Assembly: GCA_036346375.1 (NCBI GenBank)
Contig: CM070512.1
Span: 43,632,466-43,696,465, forward strand
Direction: 5' to 3'
Length of the DNA stretch: 64,000 nucleotides
DNA from: Guadua angustifolia
Lineage: Eukaryota; Streptophyta; Magnoliopsida; Poales; Poaceae
A program made the translations under genes and the position numbers. Shown piece by piece: positions 47,701 through 59,207 of the stretch (position 1 is the first letter of the stretch; each line of letters starts with the position of its first letter). The notes beneath the pieces were generated by a model. The model searched no databases and had not been told where the DNA came from. It was given only the letters and a program-made list of their open reading frames with translations.

Positions 47701-48129
47701 TGAATTGATGACAACACAATTGAATTGGATAAAAGTTTGAATTGATATAGTATTTGTAAGGCCAAATACTTGGAGGTGGAGCTCCCCTAAATCGTGCATT
47801 AGAGAAATGTGAGTAAAGAACGAAATGCACATATTTAAGAGAAAAGGTGCAAGAGCTCCCCCTAAATTGTTGCTTATGATAGATATGACATGATAATCAA
47901 TAAGTGATTTTGCACAAGTAAGTAGATTGACATGATATCACACAAATGCATAACGGAAAGGAAATTGATATTAAGCAAATAGTTCGATATCCAATCAACC
48001 ACAATCACAAACACAACCACAACTCAAGATTCAACGATGCGATAATTAAACGAAGCAAAAGCAGGCACGGCAAGGAAATAAACTCTAGCTCCCTCTCCCC
48101 CTTTGGCATCAAGACACCAAAAAGGAAGA

Positions 48130-49708
48130 GGCTACGGCAAAGAACTACTCGTCGTCGCGGGAAGGCTCGTAGTCCTCCTCCTCGCTATAAATGCGCCCCT
48201 TTGCCTTGTGGCTTTGAGGAGCATGAGGTGGAAGATCGAAGAGCCGGGTGGCGGAATCACTGCTGAGATACATGAGTTGACTCCTCGGACTCGCTCTTGG
48301 TGGAAGATCCTCACCTATGGCGGCGGTGGCCGAAACTCACCAGTGGTGCTCACGCGACTCACAGCGGGTCTCCTTTACTTGCTCGGACACATCTTGGCAT
48401 AGGCAAAGCAGGCACTTGAGCATTCTCTTGATGGTGTCGCGGCTAGTGCAAGGAGAACCTTCTCCGTGGGGCGGAGGTGGAGGAGGAGCCTGCGGAAGCT
48501 AGAGGCTGGTGGAGGAGCGAGGCAGACAAAAGGCCGAGTGACGGAGGGCGACCTCTGGGGCGCTTGTCCCAGGGAGGCTGCGAGGCCCGGCCGAGGGCGG
48601 ACCTTGTAAGGCACATGCTCCACATCCTTCACGAAGTCAAGCCCGTGGCGTGCTCAATCACTGACCATAATAAGCGGCGCATATCCACAGTTCTTTGGAG
48701 TTGCTCAAAGAGTTGTAGCGGATGGCCTCCCGGATGAAGTCAACCACATCAAATCCATGAGTCGCTCAACCAAATGAAATAGCAAATTTCTAACATAAGC
48801 CGATGGTTGGCGCATCTCCTCCTTGGGCCAAAAGTGACCCGAAGCAGCAGAAGAAGAGCAGTTGGCAGCGGCGAGACCCTTGATAGTGCCCATCACAACA
48901 TCTTTGAGGCGAGTCATATAAATCTCCAAAATTTTCGGGAGCCATGACCTTCTTATCATGCGACTTGGCATCCCCATCCGTGATCTCGGATGCAATATTC
49001 TAGCAAATGTCCTCTTGGTCACCACATACGAGTTTATCGGTCATCCACCAAATGGCATCTTGCTTTTTATCAAAGTAAAAAGTGGCATAAAAGCGCATGA
49101 TTACCTCATCATTCCAAGAATGCATGAAACTCATAATGTCCTTCACTTTATGCGCTCACAAATCTCGATGACCTCGTCGAAGATGGGATTCGAGCCTCGG
49201 ACATATATAGCCAATCAATCCTCTTCATCTTCATCACGGGGCGCTCCATAGGCGGAAGCTGTTTCATAAAAGTCAGTGGAACTGTTCGGAACCGCTTGTC
49301 AACATCTTGATCTTGGTGGAACTCAAGCGGATCTTTGTTCCTTTCGCAACAATGGCCTTGCCCTTGCGGACCCACACGATAGTCAACCACCGAAGCGGCA
49401 TCATCGCTGGATATCTCCTTGAGGTGAAGCTTCTCAAGGGACCAATCGCCAACCTTGACTCTTGATACTTCTTCTTTTTACGCTCGGCGCCTAGCATGCT
49501 CATCTGCGGGATGCTCTTGGCGAGAATTTCTTGGGATTATTACGGCGGAGTAGGAGATGGAAGCGGGGAGGAAGCGGTGAGGAGGTTTACCGCGGCCTTG
49601 GAATTTTCTTCACGCTTAGCCTTTTCCTTTTGGGAGGCAGGAAGGTGAGGAAGGAGGTGAATCAAGCGGGTGCTTCTTGGCACGAGAACCTCCTTGGGAA
49701 GAAGACAT
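48130..49708 (-). pseudogene. Env-like ORF region of the Sirevirus-like element, broken
   Basis: A minus-strand ATG at 49708 opens MSSSQGGSRAKKHPLDSPP, a low-complexity basic start followed by a stop after about 30 codons. Further left, frames include MKRIDWLYMSEA (about 49230), MTRLKDVVMGTI (about 48920) and an acidic tail YSEEEDYEPSRDDE (about 48185-48145). The position between pol and the 3' LTR and this general layout fit the env-like gene reported for Sireviruses, whose function is unproven. Multiple frame changes make it a pseudogene here. Confidence 0.6.
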
Positions 49709-49779
49709 CTAAGAGGAACAAAATTGGAGTGAAAAAGAGTTGCCTGGCAGATTTCACAATTTAAATTTTGGGCGAGAGG

Positions 49780-50350
49780 TACAGCTCGGATACTCAGGAC
49801 ATTTTGTCGATTTGTCGAACAATTTCTCCGGATACTCAGGGATTTAGTCCGAGTGTCAGGGGTTTTGTCAGGATACTCGGATAAAATATCAAGACTCAGG
49901 GCTTATGATTGAACCCAAAACCTAAATTGCAAACAATGTGGGATTTCTAAGAGCACATTCTAGGAATTAGACAAAGGCGAATGTACTCTCTGAGGAGGCC
50001 CTAACCTAGGTATTTCAATGATCAAGAGAAGATTAGGGCAAAAGATGTTATACCACAGCGATGAACCATAAAAAAAGCGAAGAAAGCGTCGAGGAGATCC
50101 TTCCCCAAGCCCTCAAGGATGATCAGGAGGCTCAGGAGGGTGAAACTCTGAGGAGATGGAGGAGAACCGGAGGCGGCGGCTAAGGCGAAGGTTTGAGGTG
50201 GATCGGTTGAAACACAAAGGAGAATAGAAAAAAAATGCCCTTGCAGTCTCAAATACCCGACCAACTCGGTCAGGACACTCCGGACATTTGGATCGGATAC
50301 TCAGGACAATTTGTCAGGAAACTCAGGACAATTTGTCCGGTATGTCAAGT
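49780..50350. repeat. CCGGA-type repeat clusters after pol
   Basis: Two clusters (49785-49900 and 50265-50345) contain repeated ATACTC(C/A)GGACA-like units, the same phrase that is in the LTRs. They lie in the non-coding part downstream of the RNase H. Between them, a short minus-strand frame (50022-50264) has no domain I recognise. Confidence 0.7.
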
Positions 50351-50621
50351 GAAGGCTCGGGATCAAAGAGGAATTTCAAGGATTTGAATAGGAGAATGAC
50401 TTGATGAATTGAGAAAAGAAGTTCTAAAGGGACCTTTGCACAATGTGACTAGCGAATACAAAATCAAACAATCCATAGTCACATGTCATTGGGCACGATC
50501 AGAGGATCAAATATTCCAACCAACACAAAAAGATTAGAGAAAAAAGTCAAAAGAACTTTTTCTAAAATATTTTGCAAACATCAATCAAAGGCGTGCATTT
50601 TTTCAAGCCAAATTGCGAGAA

Positions 50622-51130
50622 TCAAGAATGTTTAGCCCACTCCTCAACTTCATAAAATCTCTTCTCATCAAGTGGCTTGGTAAAGATATCGGCTAATTGG
50701 TCATTTGTGCTCACATGTTGAATATCGATATCGCCTTTAGTGGAATGATCCCTTAGGAAATGATGGCGAATATCAATATGCTTTATGCAGGGAATGTTGG
50801 GCGGGGTTGTTGGCAATTTTATGGCGCTCTCATTGTCACACAAAAGTGGCACACGGTTATAGGTTAGGCCATAATCATTTAGAGTTTGCCTCATCCAAAG
50901 CAATTCGCACAACAACTCCGGCTGACTATGTATTAAACCGGTGTGGATAGAGACTCTTGAATTTTGCTTCTTAGAGGACCAAGAGACAAGGGATCTACCC
51001 AGAATGACAAGTCCCGAAGTACTTTTCCTATCCACTTTACATCGGCATAATCCGCATCGGAATAGCCGACTAACTCAAATGTTGAACCTTTAGGATACAA
51101 AAGTCCGAAATGAGGTGTGCACTAAATACC
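50622..51130 (-). pseudogene. Copia RNase H of the Sirevirus-like element
   Basis: The frame reads DRKSTSGLV, SWSSKKQNS, LLWMRQTLNDYG, LLCDNESAIKL, KHIDIRHHFLRDH, KGDIDIQHVST and DQLADIFTKPLDEKRF, ending near 50622. These are the usual RNase H blocks of this lineage. The segment around STAEAEY is altered, and the frame is offset from the upstream RT pieces, so it is not translated with them as it stands. Confidence 0.85.
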
Positions 51131-52648
51131 TCAAGATTCTCTTCGGCCACCATGTGGCACTCTTTTGGGCGGCTTGCGTGCACACATGCACACACTAAGC
51201 ATTATATCGGGCCTAGATGCACAAAGATAGAGTAAAAAGCGATCATCGAACAATATACCTTTTGGATGACGGTTTACCTTCTTTGTCGAGTCTAGATGCC
51301 CGTTGGCTTGCATCGGCGTTTTGATTGGTTTGGCGTTCTCCATACGAACTTCTTGAGCATGTCCTTGATGTGCCGTTTGGCATATAAAAGTTCCTTCCTT
51401 TAGTTGTTTGACTTGAAATCAGGAAGAACTTTAACTCGCCCATCATGGACATCTCGAATCTTTTAGTCATTATCTGCTAAAATCCTTGCACAAATGTTCA
51501 TTAGTAGATCCAAATATAATGTCATCGACATATATTTAACACACAAATAAATCATCATCGATATGTTTAGTGAAGAGTGTAGGGTCGGCCTTTCCGACTA
51601 CAAAACCTTGTTCGATGAGAAAATCGCGAAGACACTCAAACCACGCTCTCGGTGCTTGCTTAAGCCCATAAAGAGCCTTGTGAAGGAAGTAGACGTGGTC
51701 CGGATGGTTCGGGTCTTCGAAGCCGGGTGGTTGCTCAACATAGACCATCTCGGAGAGTGGTCCATTCAAAAAGGCGCTTTTCACATCCATTTGATATAAC
51801 TTGAAATCATGGTGAGTAGCAAAGGCAAGTAATATTCTAATAGATTCAAGCCTAGCTACTGAGGAGGCGTATGTTTCATCGAAATCCAAACCTTCAACTT
51901 GCGTGAAGCCTTGAGCAACCAATCGTGCTTTGTTTCTAGTCACTATTCCGTTCTCATCTTGCTTGTTTCGAAACACCCACTTGGTTCCGATCACGTTTTG
52001 CTTGGGTCTTTCGACAAGCTTCCACACCTGGTTTCTCTCGAAGTTGTTCAACTCCTCTTGCATAGCCACCACCCAATCCGGATCTTGGAGAGCTTCTTCT
52101 ACCTTGAGTGGTTCAAGAGAAGAGACAAAAGAGTAAAATTCACAAAAATTTGCAAGTCGAGATCTAGTGGATACTCCCTTGTTAATGTCTCCGAGGATGT
52201 TGTCAACTGGATGATCACGTTGTATGCTTTGATGAACTCTCGGATGAGGGGTGGTTGCGTTTATACGTTGGATAGGACCTCCGTCATCTTGAGAAGTGTT
52301 GGAACCATCTTGAGCTTGAATGGATGAGGGAGGATCAATATATGGAGCACTGACGTCCGGAATGTCCGGGGTTAAGTCCGGACACTCCGGAGATTTTGTC
52401 CGGATACTCCGGACATTATCTCGGACACTCCGGGTTGGGGTGCTCGGGATTGCATCCTGCTCCACCGGTTTTACCTCCCCAATTACCAATTTCTTGATTG
52501 CTTCGCATGGAGGTTCTTCCCTATCAATTTCATCACAATTAACTTGTTCTACTTGAGAACCATTAGTTTCATCAAATGTTACGTCACGCGAGATTTCAAC
52601 TACACCGATGGTGTTATTGAAAACCGATATCGTAAGCATTTGATCCAT
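51131..52648 (-). pseudogene. Copia reverse transcriptase of the Sirevirus-like element
   Basis: A 370-codon frame (52648-51536) contains a proline-rich linker, then DPDWVVAMQEELNNFERNQ, WVFRNKQDENG, KARLVAQGFTQVEGLDFDET, YQMDVKSAFLNG and LYGLKQAPRAWFE, the canonical order of a Copia RT. It ends at TAA (51538-51536) exactly before IYVDDIIFGSTN, where CAA (Gln) is normal, so a C-to-T change removes the catalytic YVDD. Further pieces follow in other frames: MMGELKFFLI (about 51445) and KPIKTPMQANGHL (about 51330). Confidence 0.9.
52357..52440. repeat. CCGGA repeats inside the pol linker
   Basis: About eight TCCGGA-type units lie in coding sequence between integrase and RT, encoding on the minus strand PECPDLTPDIPDVS-like text. 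The motif is the one repeated in the LTRs and after pol. Confidence 0.8.
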
Positions 52649-52649
52649 A

Positions 52650-53810
52650 ACAAGTAAAATCCTTCATCTACTTTAGGAGCAAATTTAGAAGACTTAGCCT
52701 TTTTGTTGAGGATGTAGCATTTACTCCCAAAGACCGGAGTAGGATACATTTGGCTTCTTCTCGGTGAGGAGCTCGTCGCCGTCTTCTTTAGCAACTTGTG
52801 AAGATATAAGCGGTTGGAGCTGTGGCACGCGGTGTTGCGACCTCCGCCCAAAATATGTCGAAATCTTGTACTCGTCGAGCATCGTCGCGCCATCTCGATG
52901 AGGTTCGATTCTTCCTCTCGGCTACCCCATTACATTGAGGTGAATAGGGGGCGAGAACTCATCTTGATGCCTTCTTCATCGAGAAACTCCTCAGCGCGGT
53001 ATTCTTGAATTCGGTGCCGTTATCCTCGAATTTTCTTTATCTTCACCGAACTCATTTTGAGCCCTTCTCATGAACTTCTAAGAGATCCTTGAGCTTCACT
53101 TTTATCATGCAAAAGAACACCCAAGTAAATCGAGAAAAATCATCTACAATGACTAACCCGTACTTGTTTCCTCCGATGCTTATGTCTGCGATCGGGCGAA
53201 CAAATCCATGTGTAATATCTCAATGGTCTTGAGGTGGTCATCACATTCTTGGCGGGTCTGGAGCTCCAACGCTTACGGCTTGACAGCGCTACACACCCTA
53301 TCTTTCTCAAAAGCGACATTGGTTAGTCAAGGATGTGATTGCCCTTAATGAGTTTGTGAAGGTTCCTCATACCAACATGGGCAAGTCGGCGATGCCATAA
53401 CCAACCCATGCTAGATTTAGCCATTAAGCACGTCTCAAGATTAACTCTATCCGTAGAAAAATCTATAAGATATAGATTACCTTTTAAGCGACCATACGGC
53501 TATTGAACCATCAACCCTCTTAATGACATCCACACCTTCTCACTAAACACACAATTATAGCCGCTTCACATAATTGAGCAACGGACAATAAATTGTAGCT
53601 TAGTGATTCGACAAGTAATACATTGTTTGTATGAAAATCATTAGTAATAAGAATCTTACCTAAACCTACCACTTCACCTTTTCGTTTTGTGCCAAAGATG
53701 ATGCTTTAGCTATTTGATCCATTGGCTTCCAAATCTTGAACATTGCCCTTTCTCAGGTCATATGATCGTACATCCAGCTATCTAAGATCCAACTTGTTCC
53801 ACCGTGATGT
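52650..53810 (-). pseudogene. Protease/integrase part of the Sirevirus-like pol, broken
   Basis: Translating the minus strand in pieces gives WILDSWMYDHM near 53780, where the retropepsin DSG motif would lie but reads DSW after an apparent frame slip. It continues with NVAFEKDRVCSA near 53320 (the GAG-preintegrase zinc-binding region), HMDLF near 53200 and RRAQNEF near 53060 from the integrase core, and AEVATPRATA-side text near 52830. Stops and frame changes are dense. Domain order is right for Copia (protease, integrase, then RT). Confidence 0.65.
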
Positions 53811-54049
53811 AGAGCCTACAAAATGAAATTTAGTTTTGCTCTTTGGTACCCAAACTTGTTTGGAGTCGCCACGTTAGTCACAAGAAATTTGGGGACCCAA
53901 ATAGATCGCACACTAGAAGCATTCTTGGGCTTACCCCTAATATGATGAGCAACTACTCTCTGAGGCTAGTCCTCTTAAGCACATATGAAGCAAAGAAAGT
54001 GGATTGTGCCTTATATTTAGAGTTTACTTCCCCTTTCACGAAGTGAATG

Positions 54050-55911
54050 GGCTTGTTCAAAGGCGCAACCACAATGTGGTTTCCTTTGCCCTTGGGAGGA
54101 CATAACCAAGCCCATGCTTCATGGGGTTACCTTCGCTTCTGAGGAACTCCTCTAGTCCTTTGCTAGCTTTATAGGACTTTTGTAGTCCATCTTGAGCATT
54201 CCTTGAGCTTCTCATTTTCATGAGCAAGTACTTGCAAAGTCTCAAGGTTAGTGGTACAAATATCAATATTGACATTATAGCACCTAAGCGCATCCATTGC
54301 TCGTTGAAGGCAATGAAGAATTGGAGTTAATAGTTGAGGTGTGGGAGGGCTATTCTTGAGATCAACAAGCTTCAACTCAAGAGCCTTGCAAGCATCCTTT
54401 GCCTTAGCAAGTTTCTCTTGAGTGAAGCATTGGTGATCTCGAGACTAATCACCTCGGATTTGATTAATTTTGAATTCTCAACTAATTTTTCATTTTCTCT
54501 TTTTCAAAAGATAAGCTCTTCTCTAGCTCGCGATTCTTTTCCTTTTCGAGGATGAGCAAATCCTTTTGAGCCTCGAGAGTAGCTTCCTTTTGTTCTACAA
54601 TTTCCTCTAATTTTTCAAAGTCTTTTAAGAACAAATTTAATTTATGAATGTCAAAGTTTTTCATAGACTTAAGCACTGTGTTAACGTCATCATTATCACT
54701 ATCGCTATCGTGCTCATCTAGACATTCATTAGCAATGGAGAGTGGAGACTTTTGATGATACCTTGTGCCCTTGCCATAAGGCACATAGGGCGTTATCGTC
54801 ATCGTCGCTCAAGTTGTCGAAGAGGCTCTTCGGCGTTGTTGAGTGGTAAACGCGGCGATGGCGGCGAGAGGCAATTCCTCCTTCCTCGTCGACTCGGTCG
54901 AATCGGAGTTGGAGTCGGTGTCGGAGTTCCTCCTTTCAATGTAAACCACGACCCTTGCCCTTGTACTTCTTGCTCTTCTCCTTGTTTTGCCGGAACTTGT
55001 CCATCTTGTGAGACTTCTCATCTTTGCCTTCCTTATGCGGACACTTTCGGCAATGAAATGGCGGTTCGCGCGATTAAATAGTATCTTCTTGTGGAGTGTC
55101 TCCTTTTGATTTTCTTCCAAAGCTCTTGGTGACCTCCTTGTTTGAAGTTCTTTTCTTGAAGAATTTGTTGAATCTTCGCACAAGCAGAGCCATATCTTCA
55201 TTTGTCAATGGACCACCACGACTCTTCGTCTTCGCTCGAACTCTCTTACGCTTGGCGCACTATCTTGGCGGCCTTGAGGCAATCCCTTTCTTTTGCGGAC
55301 TTGAGTTCTTCAACTACCTCGGCCTCCTTCACCATCATCTCGTCCATCATGGCGGCCAATGGCGTCATGAGGTGTCAGCGTGTCGAGTTGGGCGGTCTCG
55401 GATCAAGCCCGAACAAGGTTGCGGTTGGTAGGAGTGATTCTGCGGAGAATGATCTTCTAGCAGCCTTGTCGAGAAAGATCGGTGCACGAGACCTTTGGCT
55501 TGATTCACGAGCACCATTAGCGGTCAAACATCTTGTTGTAGGACTCTCCTTCTTCCAAAGTGAACGGTTTAGCTCACCAATGATGAGCTCTATCTTTGAT
55601 TCACGGACACTTGAAATCCTTCATGACTCACAGAGTCTATCCCAAATAGCCTTTGCTTCCTCAAGCCCATCCACTCGATTGAACTCGGAATCACTTAAAG
55701 CGTTAAACAAGGCATTGGCGGCCAAGTCATTGAAATGTTGATCTTTATCTTCTTCGGGAGTAAGATTCTCGGGATCATTAGGCTTGAAACCTGTTTGCAC
55801 AATCTTCCAAATAGAAGGGTGAAGTGACCTCAAGTGCATCTTCATCTTATGTTTCCATGCCGCATAGTGAATGCCATCGAAATGAGGCGCTCGGAGGAGA
55901 ACGCGAAACAT
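54050..55911 (-). pseudogene. Gag of the Sirevirus-like element, broken
   Basis: The frame from 55911 reads HFDGIHYAAWKHKMKMHLRS, SIWKIVQTGF, ALFNALSDSEFNRV and AKAIWDRL, a UBN2-type retrotransposon Gag. Further left in other frames come FIAESVRIRKAKM (a damaged zinc-knuckle region, about 55040), acidic DEHDSDSDNDD (about 54720) and a Lys/Glu-rich coiled-coil-like stretch FEKLEEIVEQKEATLEAQKD (about 54600). A long coiled-coil tail on Gag is in keeping with the Sirevirus lineage. Several frameshifts separate the pieces. Confidence 0.75.
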
Positions 55912-56054
55912 ATCGATGAAGAAAGTGAGGAATTGTAATTAAGTGAAATTCCCATCCTAAGATCATCCCGTGCAGAGTGCGGGTGAGATCTTCGACAGAC
56001 TTCCTGTTTGCAACATATTGATTCTCCAGCGGTTAAGCCAAACTAAGGAGATTT

Positions 56055-56066
56055 GGTTCGATACCA
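56055..56066 (-). promoter_or_regulatory. Primer binding site
   Basis: TGGTATCGAACC on the minus strand begins two bases after the 5' LTR. Its first seven bases match the initiator-Met tRNA primer site TGGTATC; the rest differs, so the primer assignment is provisional. Confidence 0.65.
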
Positions 56067-56068
56067 AT

Positions 56069-57434
56069 TGAAAGGACCGATATATCGCCTAGAGGGGTGA
56101 ATAGGCGTAATTAAAATTTGCAATTAAATAAAATCACCCGATGGCAAAATCCGAGTGTCCGGACTTAATGTCCGGATAGTCCGGAGTTAATGTCCGGAGT
56201 GTCCGGACAAGTGACCTTGAAATGAGGATTTTAAATCCTTGCAAATTTTCAACAATCTAGCTGAATACAAAGGTTCTAAGCGAACTCGGGTACCTTAGAA
56301 AATATGGATCTAGAGCCAACCACTAAGATGAAGTAGATCGGGGCACCAAAAGATCCAGAACTACAAACCCTAGCTCAAGCAAATGAAGAACACAAAGACA
56401 ACGATTTGTTACGAAGTTCGGATTCTTGAAGGAATCCTCGTCTCAGTTGAAGAGGCACAAAGCCGGTCCCTCTTGACCCCTTTCCTCCGGTGTTGCCGCG
56501 AAGCACTTTCGCCGGTTCTTCACTTCTTGCCTCTTTCCTTTGGAGGCGAGGCTTGCCTTCTCACAAGCAGCCGAGGCTCTCCACACGAGGATTGGAGGCT
56601 CCGGTGACTCCTTGCCGTCTAGGAGCCCTTCAAACTCCAAGAGTAACAAATCGCCGCTAAATCAACTTGGAGGATGAACTTGTGCTCAAGAATCAACAAA
56701 GCAAGCTCAAGGCACTTAAATCCTCTTTTCTTCCCAAATAGTCAAACCAAATCAAAGCTTCAAGTGGGGAAAAGAGGCTAGGGCTCAAGAGAGTGAGAGA
56801 GTGAGCTTGGAAAATGAATCTGACAATGAATGAGGTGGGCAGCGGTTAGATTTGGAGTGAGGGCTTAGATAGCTCTCCCAAAATCCAGCAGATTACAAGT
56901 GCTCTAGCGCAGTCCGGATTGTCAGGATATTTTCTTCGGATACTCAGGACAATTTCCCAGTGTCAGGACTAAATGTCGGATACTCGGACTTACTGAAGAA
57001 AAACCAACCAGGGACCCTAGCTCGGAGTATCGGATTTAATCCGGATACTCGGACAATTCCAGTGTGGGACTAAATGTCCGGATACTCGGACTGACCTCCT
57101 CGGCCAGGAGTATCCTTTTAAAGGAAATGCAAGGTTTTAACAAATCTTTTGAGATGCATTTTTCATCCTATGAGCACAAGTATATCCTAGAAGCGATTTT
57201 CCGTCGTATCCCCCTTTATAGAACGGCTATCCTTAGACTCAATAAAATAAAAGATGTACAATCGAAGTCTTGATGCCGCCTTTTCACATTTTGAATAAAG
57301 TGGGGATCTCCAATCGCCTTTCTAATAATGATATCTCCTTGATAACTGCATAGAATCTCACTTGCACCGTTAGCATACGTAATTGTGTTGCCATAAATCA
57401 CCAAAACTCTTTAAGGGGCCTAGATGCACTTTCA
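56069..57434 (-). mobile_element. 5' LTR of the Sirevirus-like element
   Basis: TG...CA copy of 1366 bp upstream of the minus-strand genes. Its CCGGA cluster (56146-56215) keeps more intact TCCGGA units than the corresponding part of the 3' LTR. Confidence 0.9.
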
Positions 57435-57439
57435 GCAAT

Positions 57440-59180
57440 ATTGAACTAAAACTACTAATGGCTATCGCCTGCTATTGGGTCTAATTGGGCCATTAAGGTA
57501 AGTCACCACAAATCCATAATTACTAGAACAAGTGTTTCATTGCTATATATATGGTAATTAATTGTACTAGTCATTAACCCACATAGCCGCATGGGCTCCA
57601 TAATTAACATTTATATTAATACAAGCTCAATTCCTAATTGGAAATTCCATTCAGAGTTTATTTCAAATTATAATTCTGAAATTTATTTTATTTATGAAGT
57701 TAATTGTATTCCAAAAATAATGCTAATTCCACATTTGATTATATTTCTTAGATTATTTTAATATCAAACTTGTTTTGTCATATATTTTGAGTATAATTTT
57801 AATTCTAAGCTTGTAAGTGCGCTGTAGGCACCGCTTTGTATCGAATTCATTGGTTAGATCTAAGCCTATTAAGATTCATCTTTTGGACCTCTTTTCTTTG
57901 AGGTTCGAGGCGAGGTAGTGGACAAGCGAGAGGGAAAGAAAATATGGCGGGAACAAATTTCTTGTGAGCAAGTAGAATTGCTTGACTTGTTCAATTAAGT
58001 TCAACTTCGAACTTACAGAATTTTTGCAAAAAAAACGTAACACGAGAGTATTGATGGAGTAGATTTTTTTTCTTCTTATTTCTAATTACTGTGGGAGTTC
58101 CTAGCTGTATTTTTTTTACCGTAATTTTTCTAGGAATTTCTAGCTTTTTCTCATCTAGGATTGATATGGTGACTTTGAAGGAGCCTCCAATAACTATTAA
58201 TCGATTGATGATTGATTGGTTGATGGATTATATCCCGTTTTTATATGAATAATGTGGAGATTTTTAGCTATATTTTCATGATTAATGTAATAAGCGCTAG
58301 CTTTTCCTCCACCTAGTATTAAAGCAGGCCTTCTTAGGAGCCTCTATTTAGTATATAGAGTAAATTTTACCGTAGGTAAACTACTTGCGAGGGAGGTGCA
58401 TCTACGCAAGGAACTTGACAACTGCTCATTCACGTCACGTGGCCTTTTGACCATTGACAACTATTGCATCAGCATTTCACTGGATGCTAATGTGGTGTCC
58501 ACGTTGCAATTCTTCTCACTCCTTGTATCTTCTCTCCCCCTTCGCCCGCTCGTGGCCCTGCTGCACCAATGTTGAACAAGATGGCGCCATGGCAGAAACA
58601 AGAAGCTTTTGCATCTTTGCTTGCCATGCCTCTCCATGTCCTTTCGGGCCACGCGCGGTCCACCAGGTTCAATTTAGTTTAAATTGATTAGATACGGTTG
58701 CAAAACTAAAATCATTTCGGTTTAGATGAGTTTCATTTTGGTTTGATTTGGTTCAGATTATTTTGGTTAAATTCGGATCAATTTTTAGTGATTATGTGGG
58801 GGGTGTACGAGGTTGTGTGAGGGTTAGTCTCAACTTACTTGCATAGGTTAGGAACTTGGTATTTTCCGACATACAGTGGCGTATACAAGATAAAAATACA
58901 AGGACTGCTTATGGGCACATTCCTCACTACGTCAGTCGGTGCTATAACTTTGACAATTAGTTTCTGCAGTAATATATTAGCAGAAAATTACATAAAACTT
59001 ATATTAAAAAAGTACCTTTCGTGACAATTCTCGTGGTATTATTTTCATATTATCGATCTAAATAATGTTGTACATATTAGTAGTCATAGTTAAAAAAAGT
59101 TTGGCTAAATATTCTGTAAAAGTAATGCATTTTTTTTAGTGCAGATAGTAATTCCTTTGTTGCACAGACAGCTCTTTCTA
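57440..59180. other. AT-rich spacer, no gene supported
   Basis: This is the original flank of the Sirevirus-like insertion. No P-loop or coiled-coil coding exon for the downstream NLR is visible on either strand. Short frames near 58454-58687 lack known domains. A GGTTT/CGGTTT-rich patch at 58690-58790 resembles the interior of the MITE at 2562 but has no TIR. Confidence 0.5.
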
Positions 59181-59207
59181 ACTCTTGCATACCTATGATG
59201 AAACCAG

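Larger units (their letters stand above)
46319..57434 (-). mobile_element. Complete Sirevirus-like Copia element, TSD GCAAT
   Basis: Two LTRs of 1368 and 1366 bp (46319-47686 and 56069-57434) enclose minus-strand gag, pol and an env-like region. A perfect TSD GCAAT flanks the element (46314-46318 and 57435-57439). The minus strand starts TGAAAGTGCATCTAGGCCCC, a start I associate with grass Sireviruses of the Maximus/SIRE group. A PBS and a PPT sit next to the correct LTRs. Size (11.1 kb), Gag type and a region after pol all fit that lineage. Every gene is broken by frameshifts or stops, so this copy appears defective. Confidence 0.9.

Noticed and set aside
48130..49708. A genuine viral envelope gene
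   Set aside because: The reading frame is broken and shows only the env-like layout of plant Sireviruses, with no verifiable signal peptide or fusion features.
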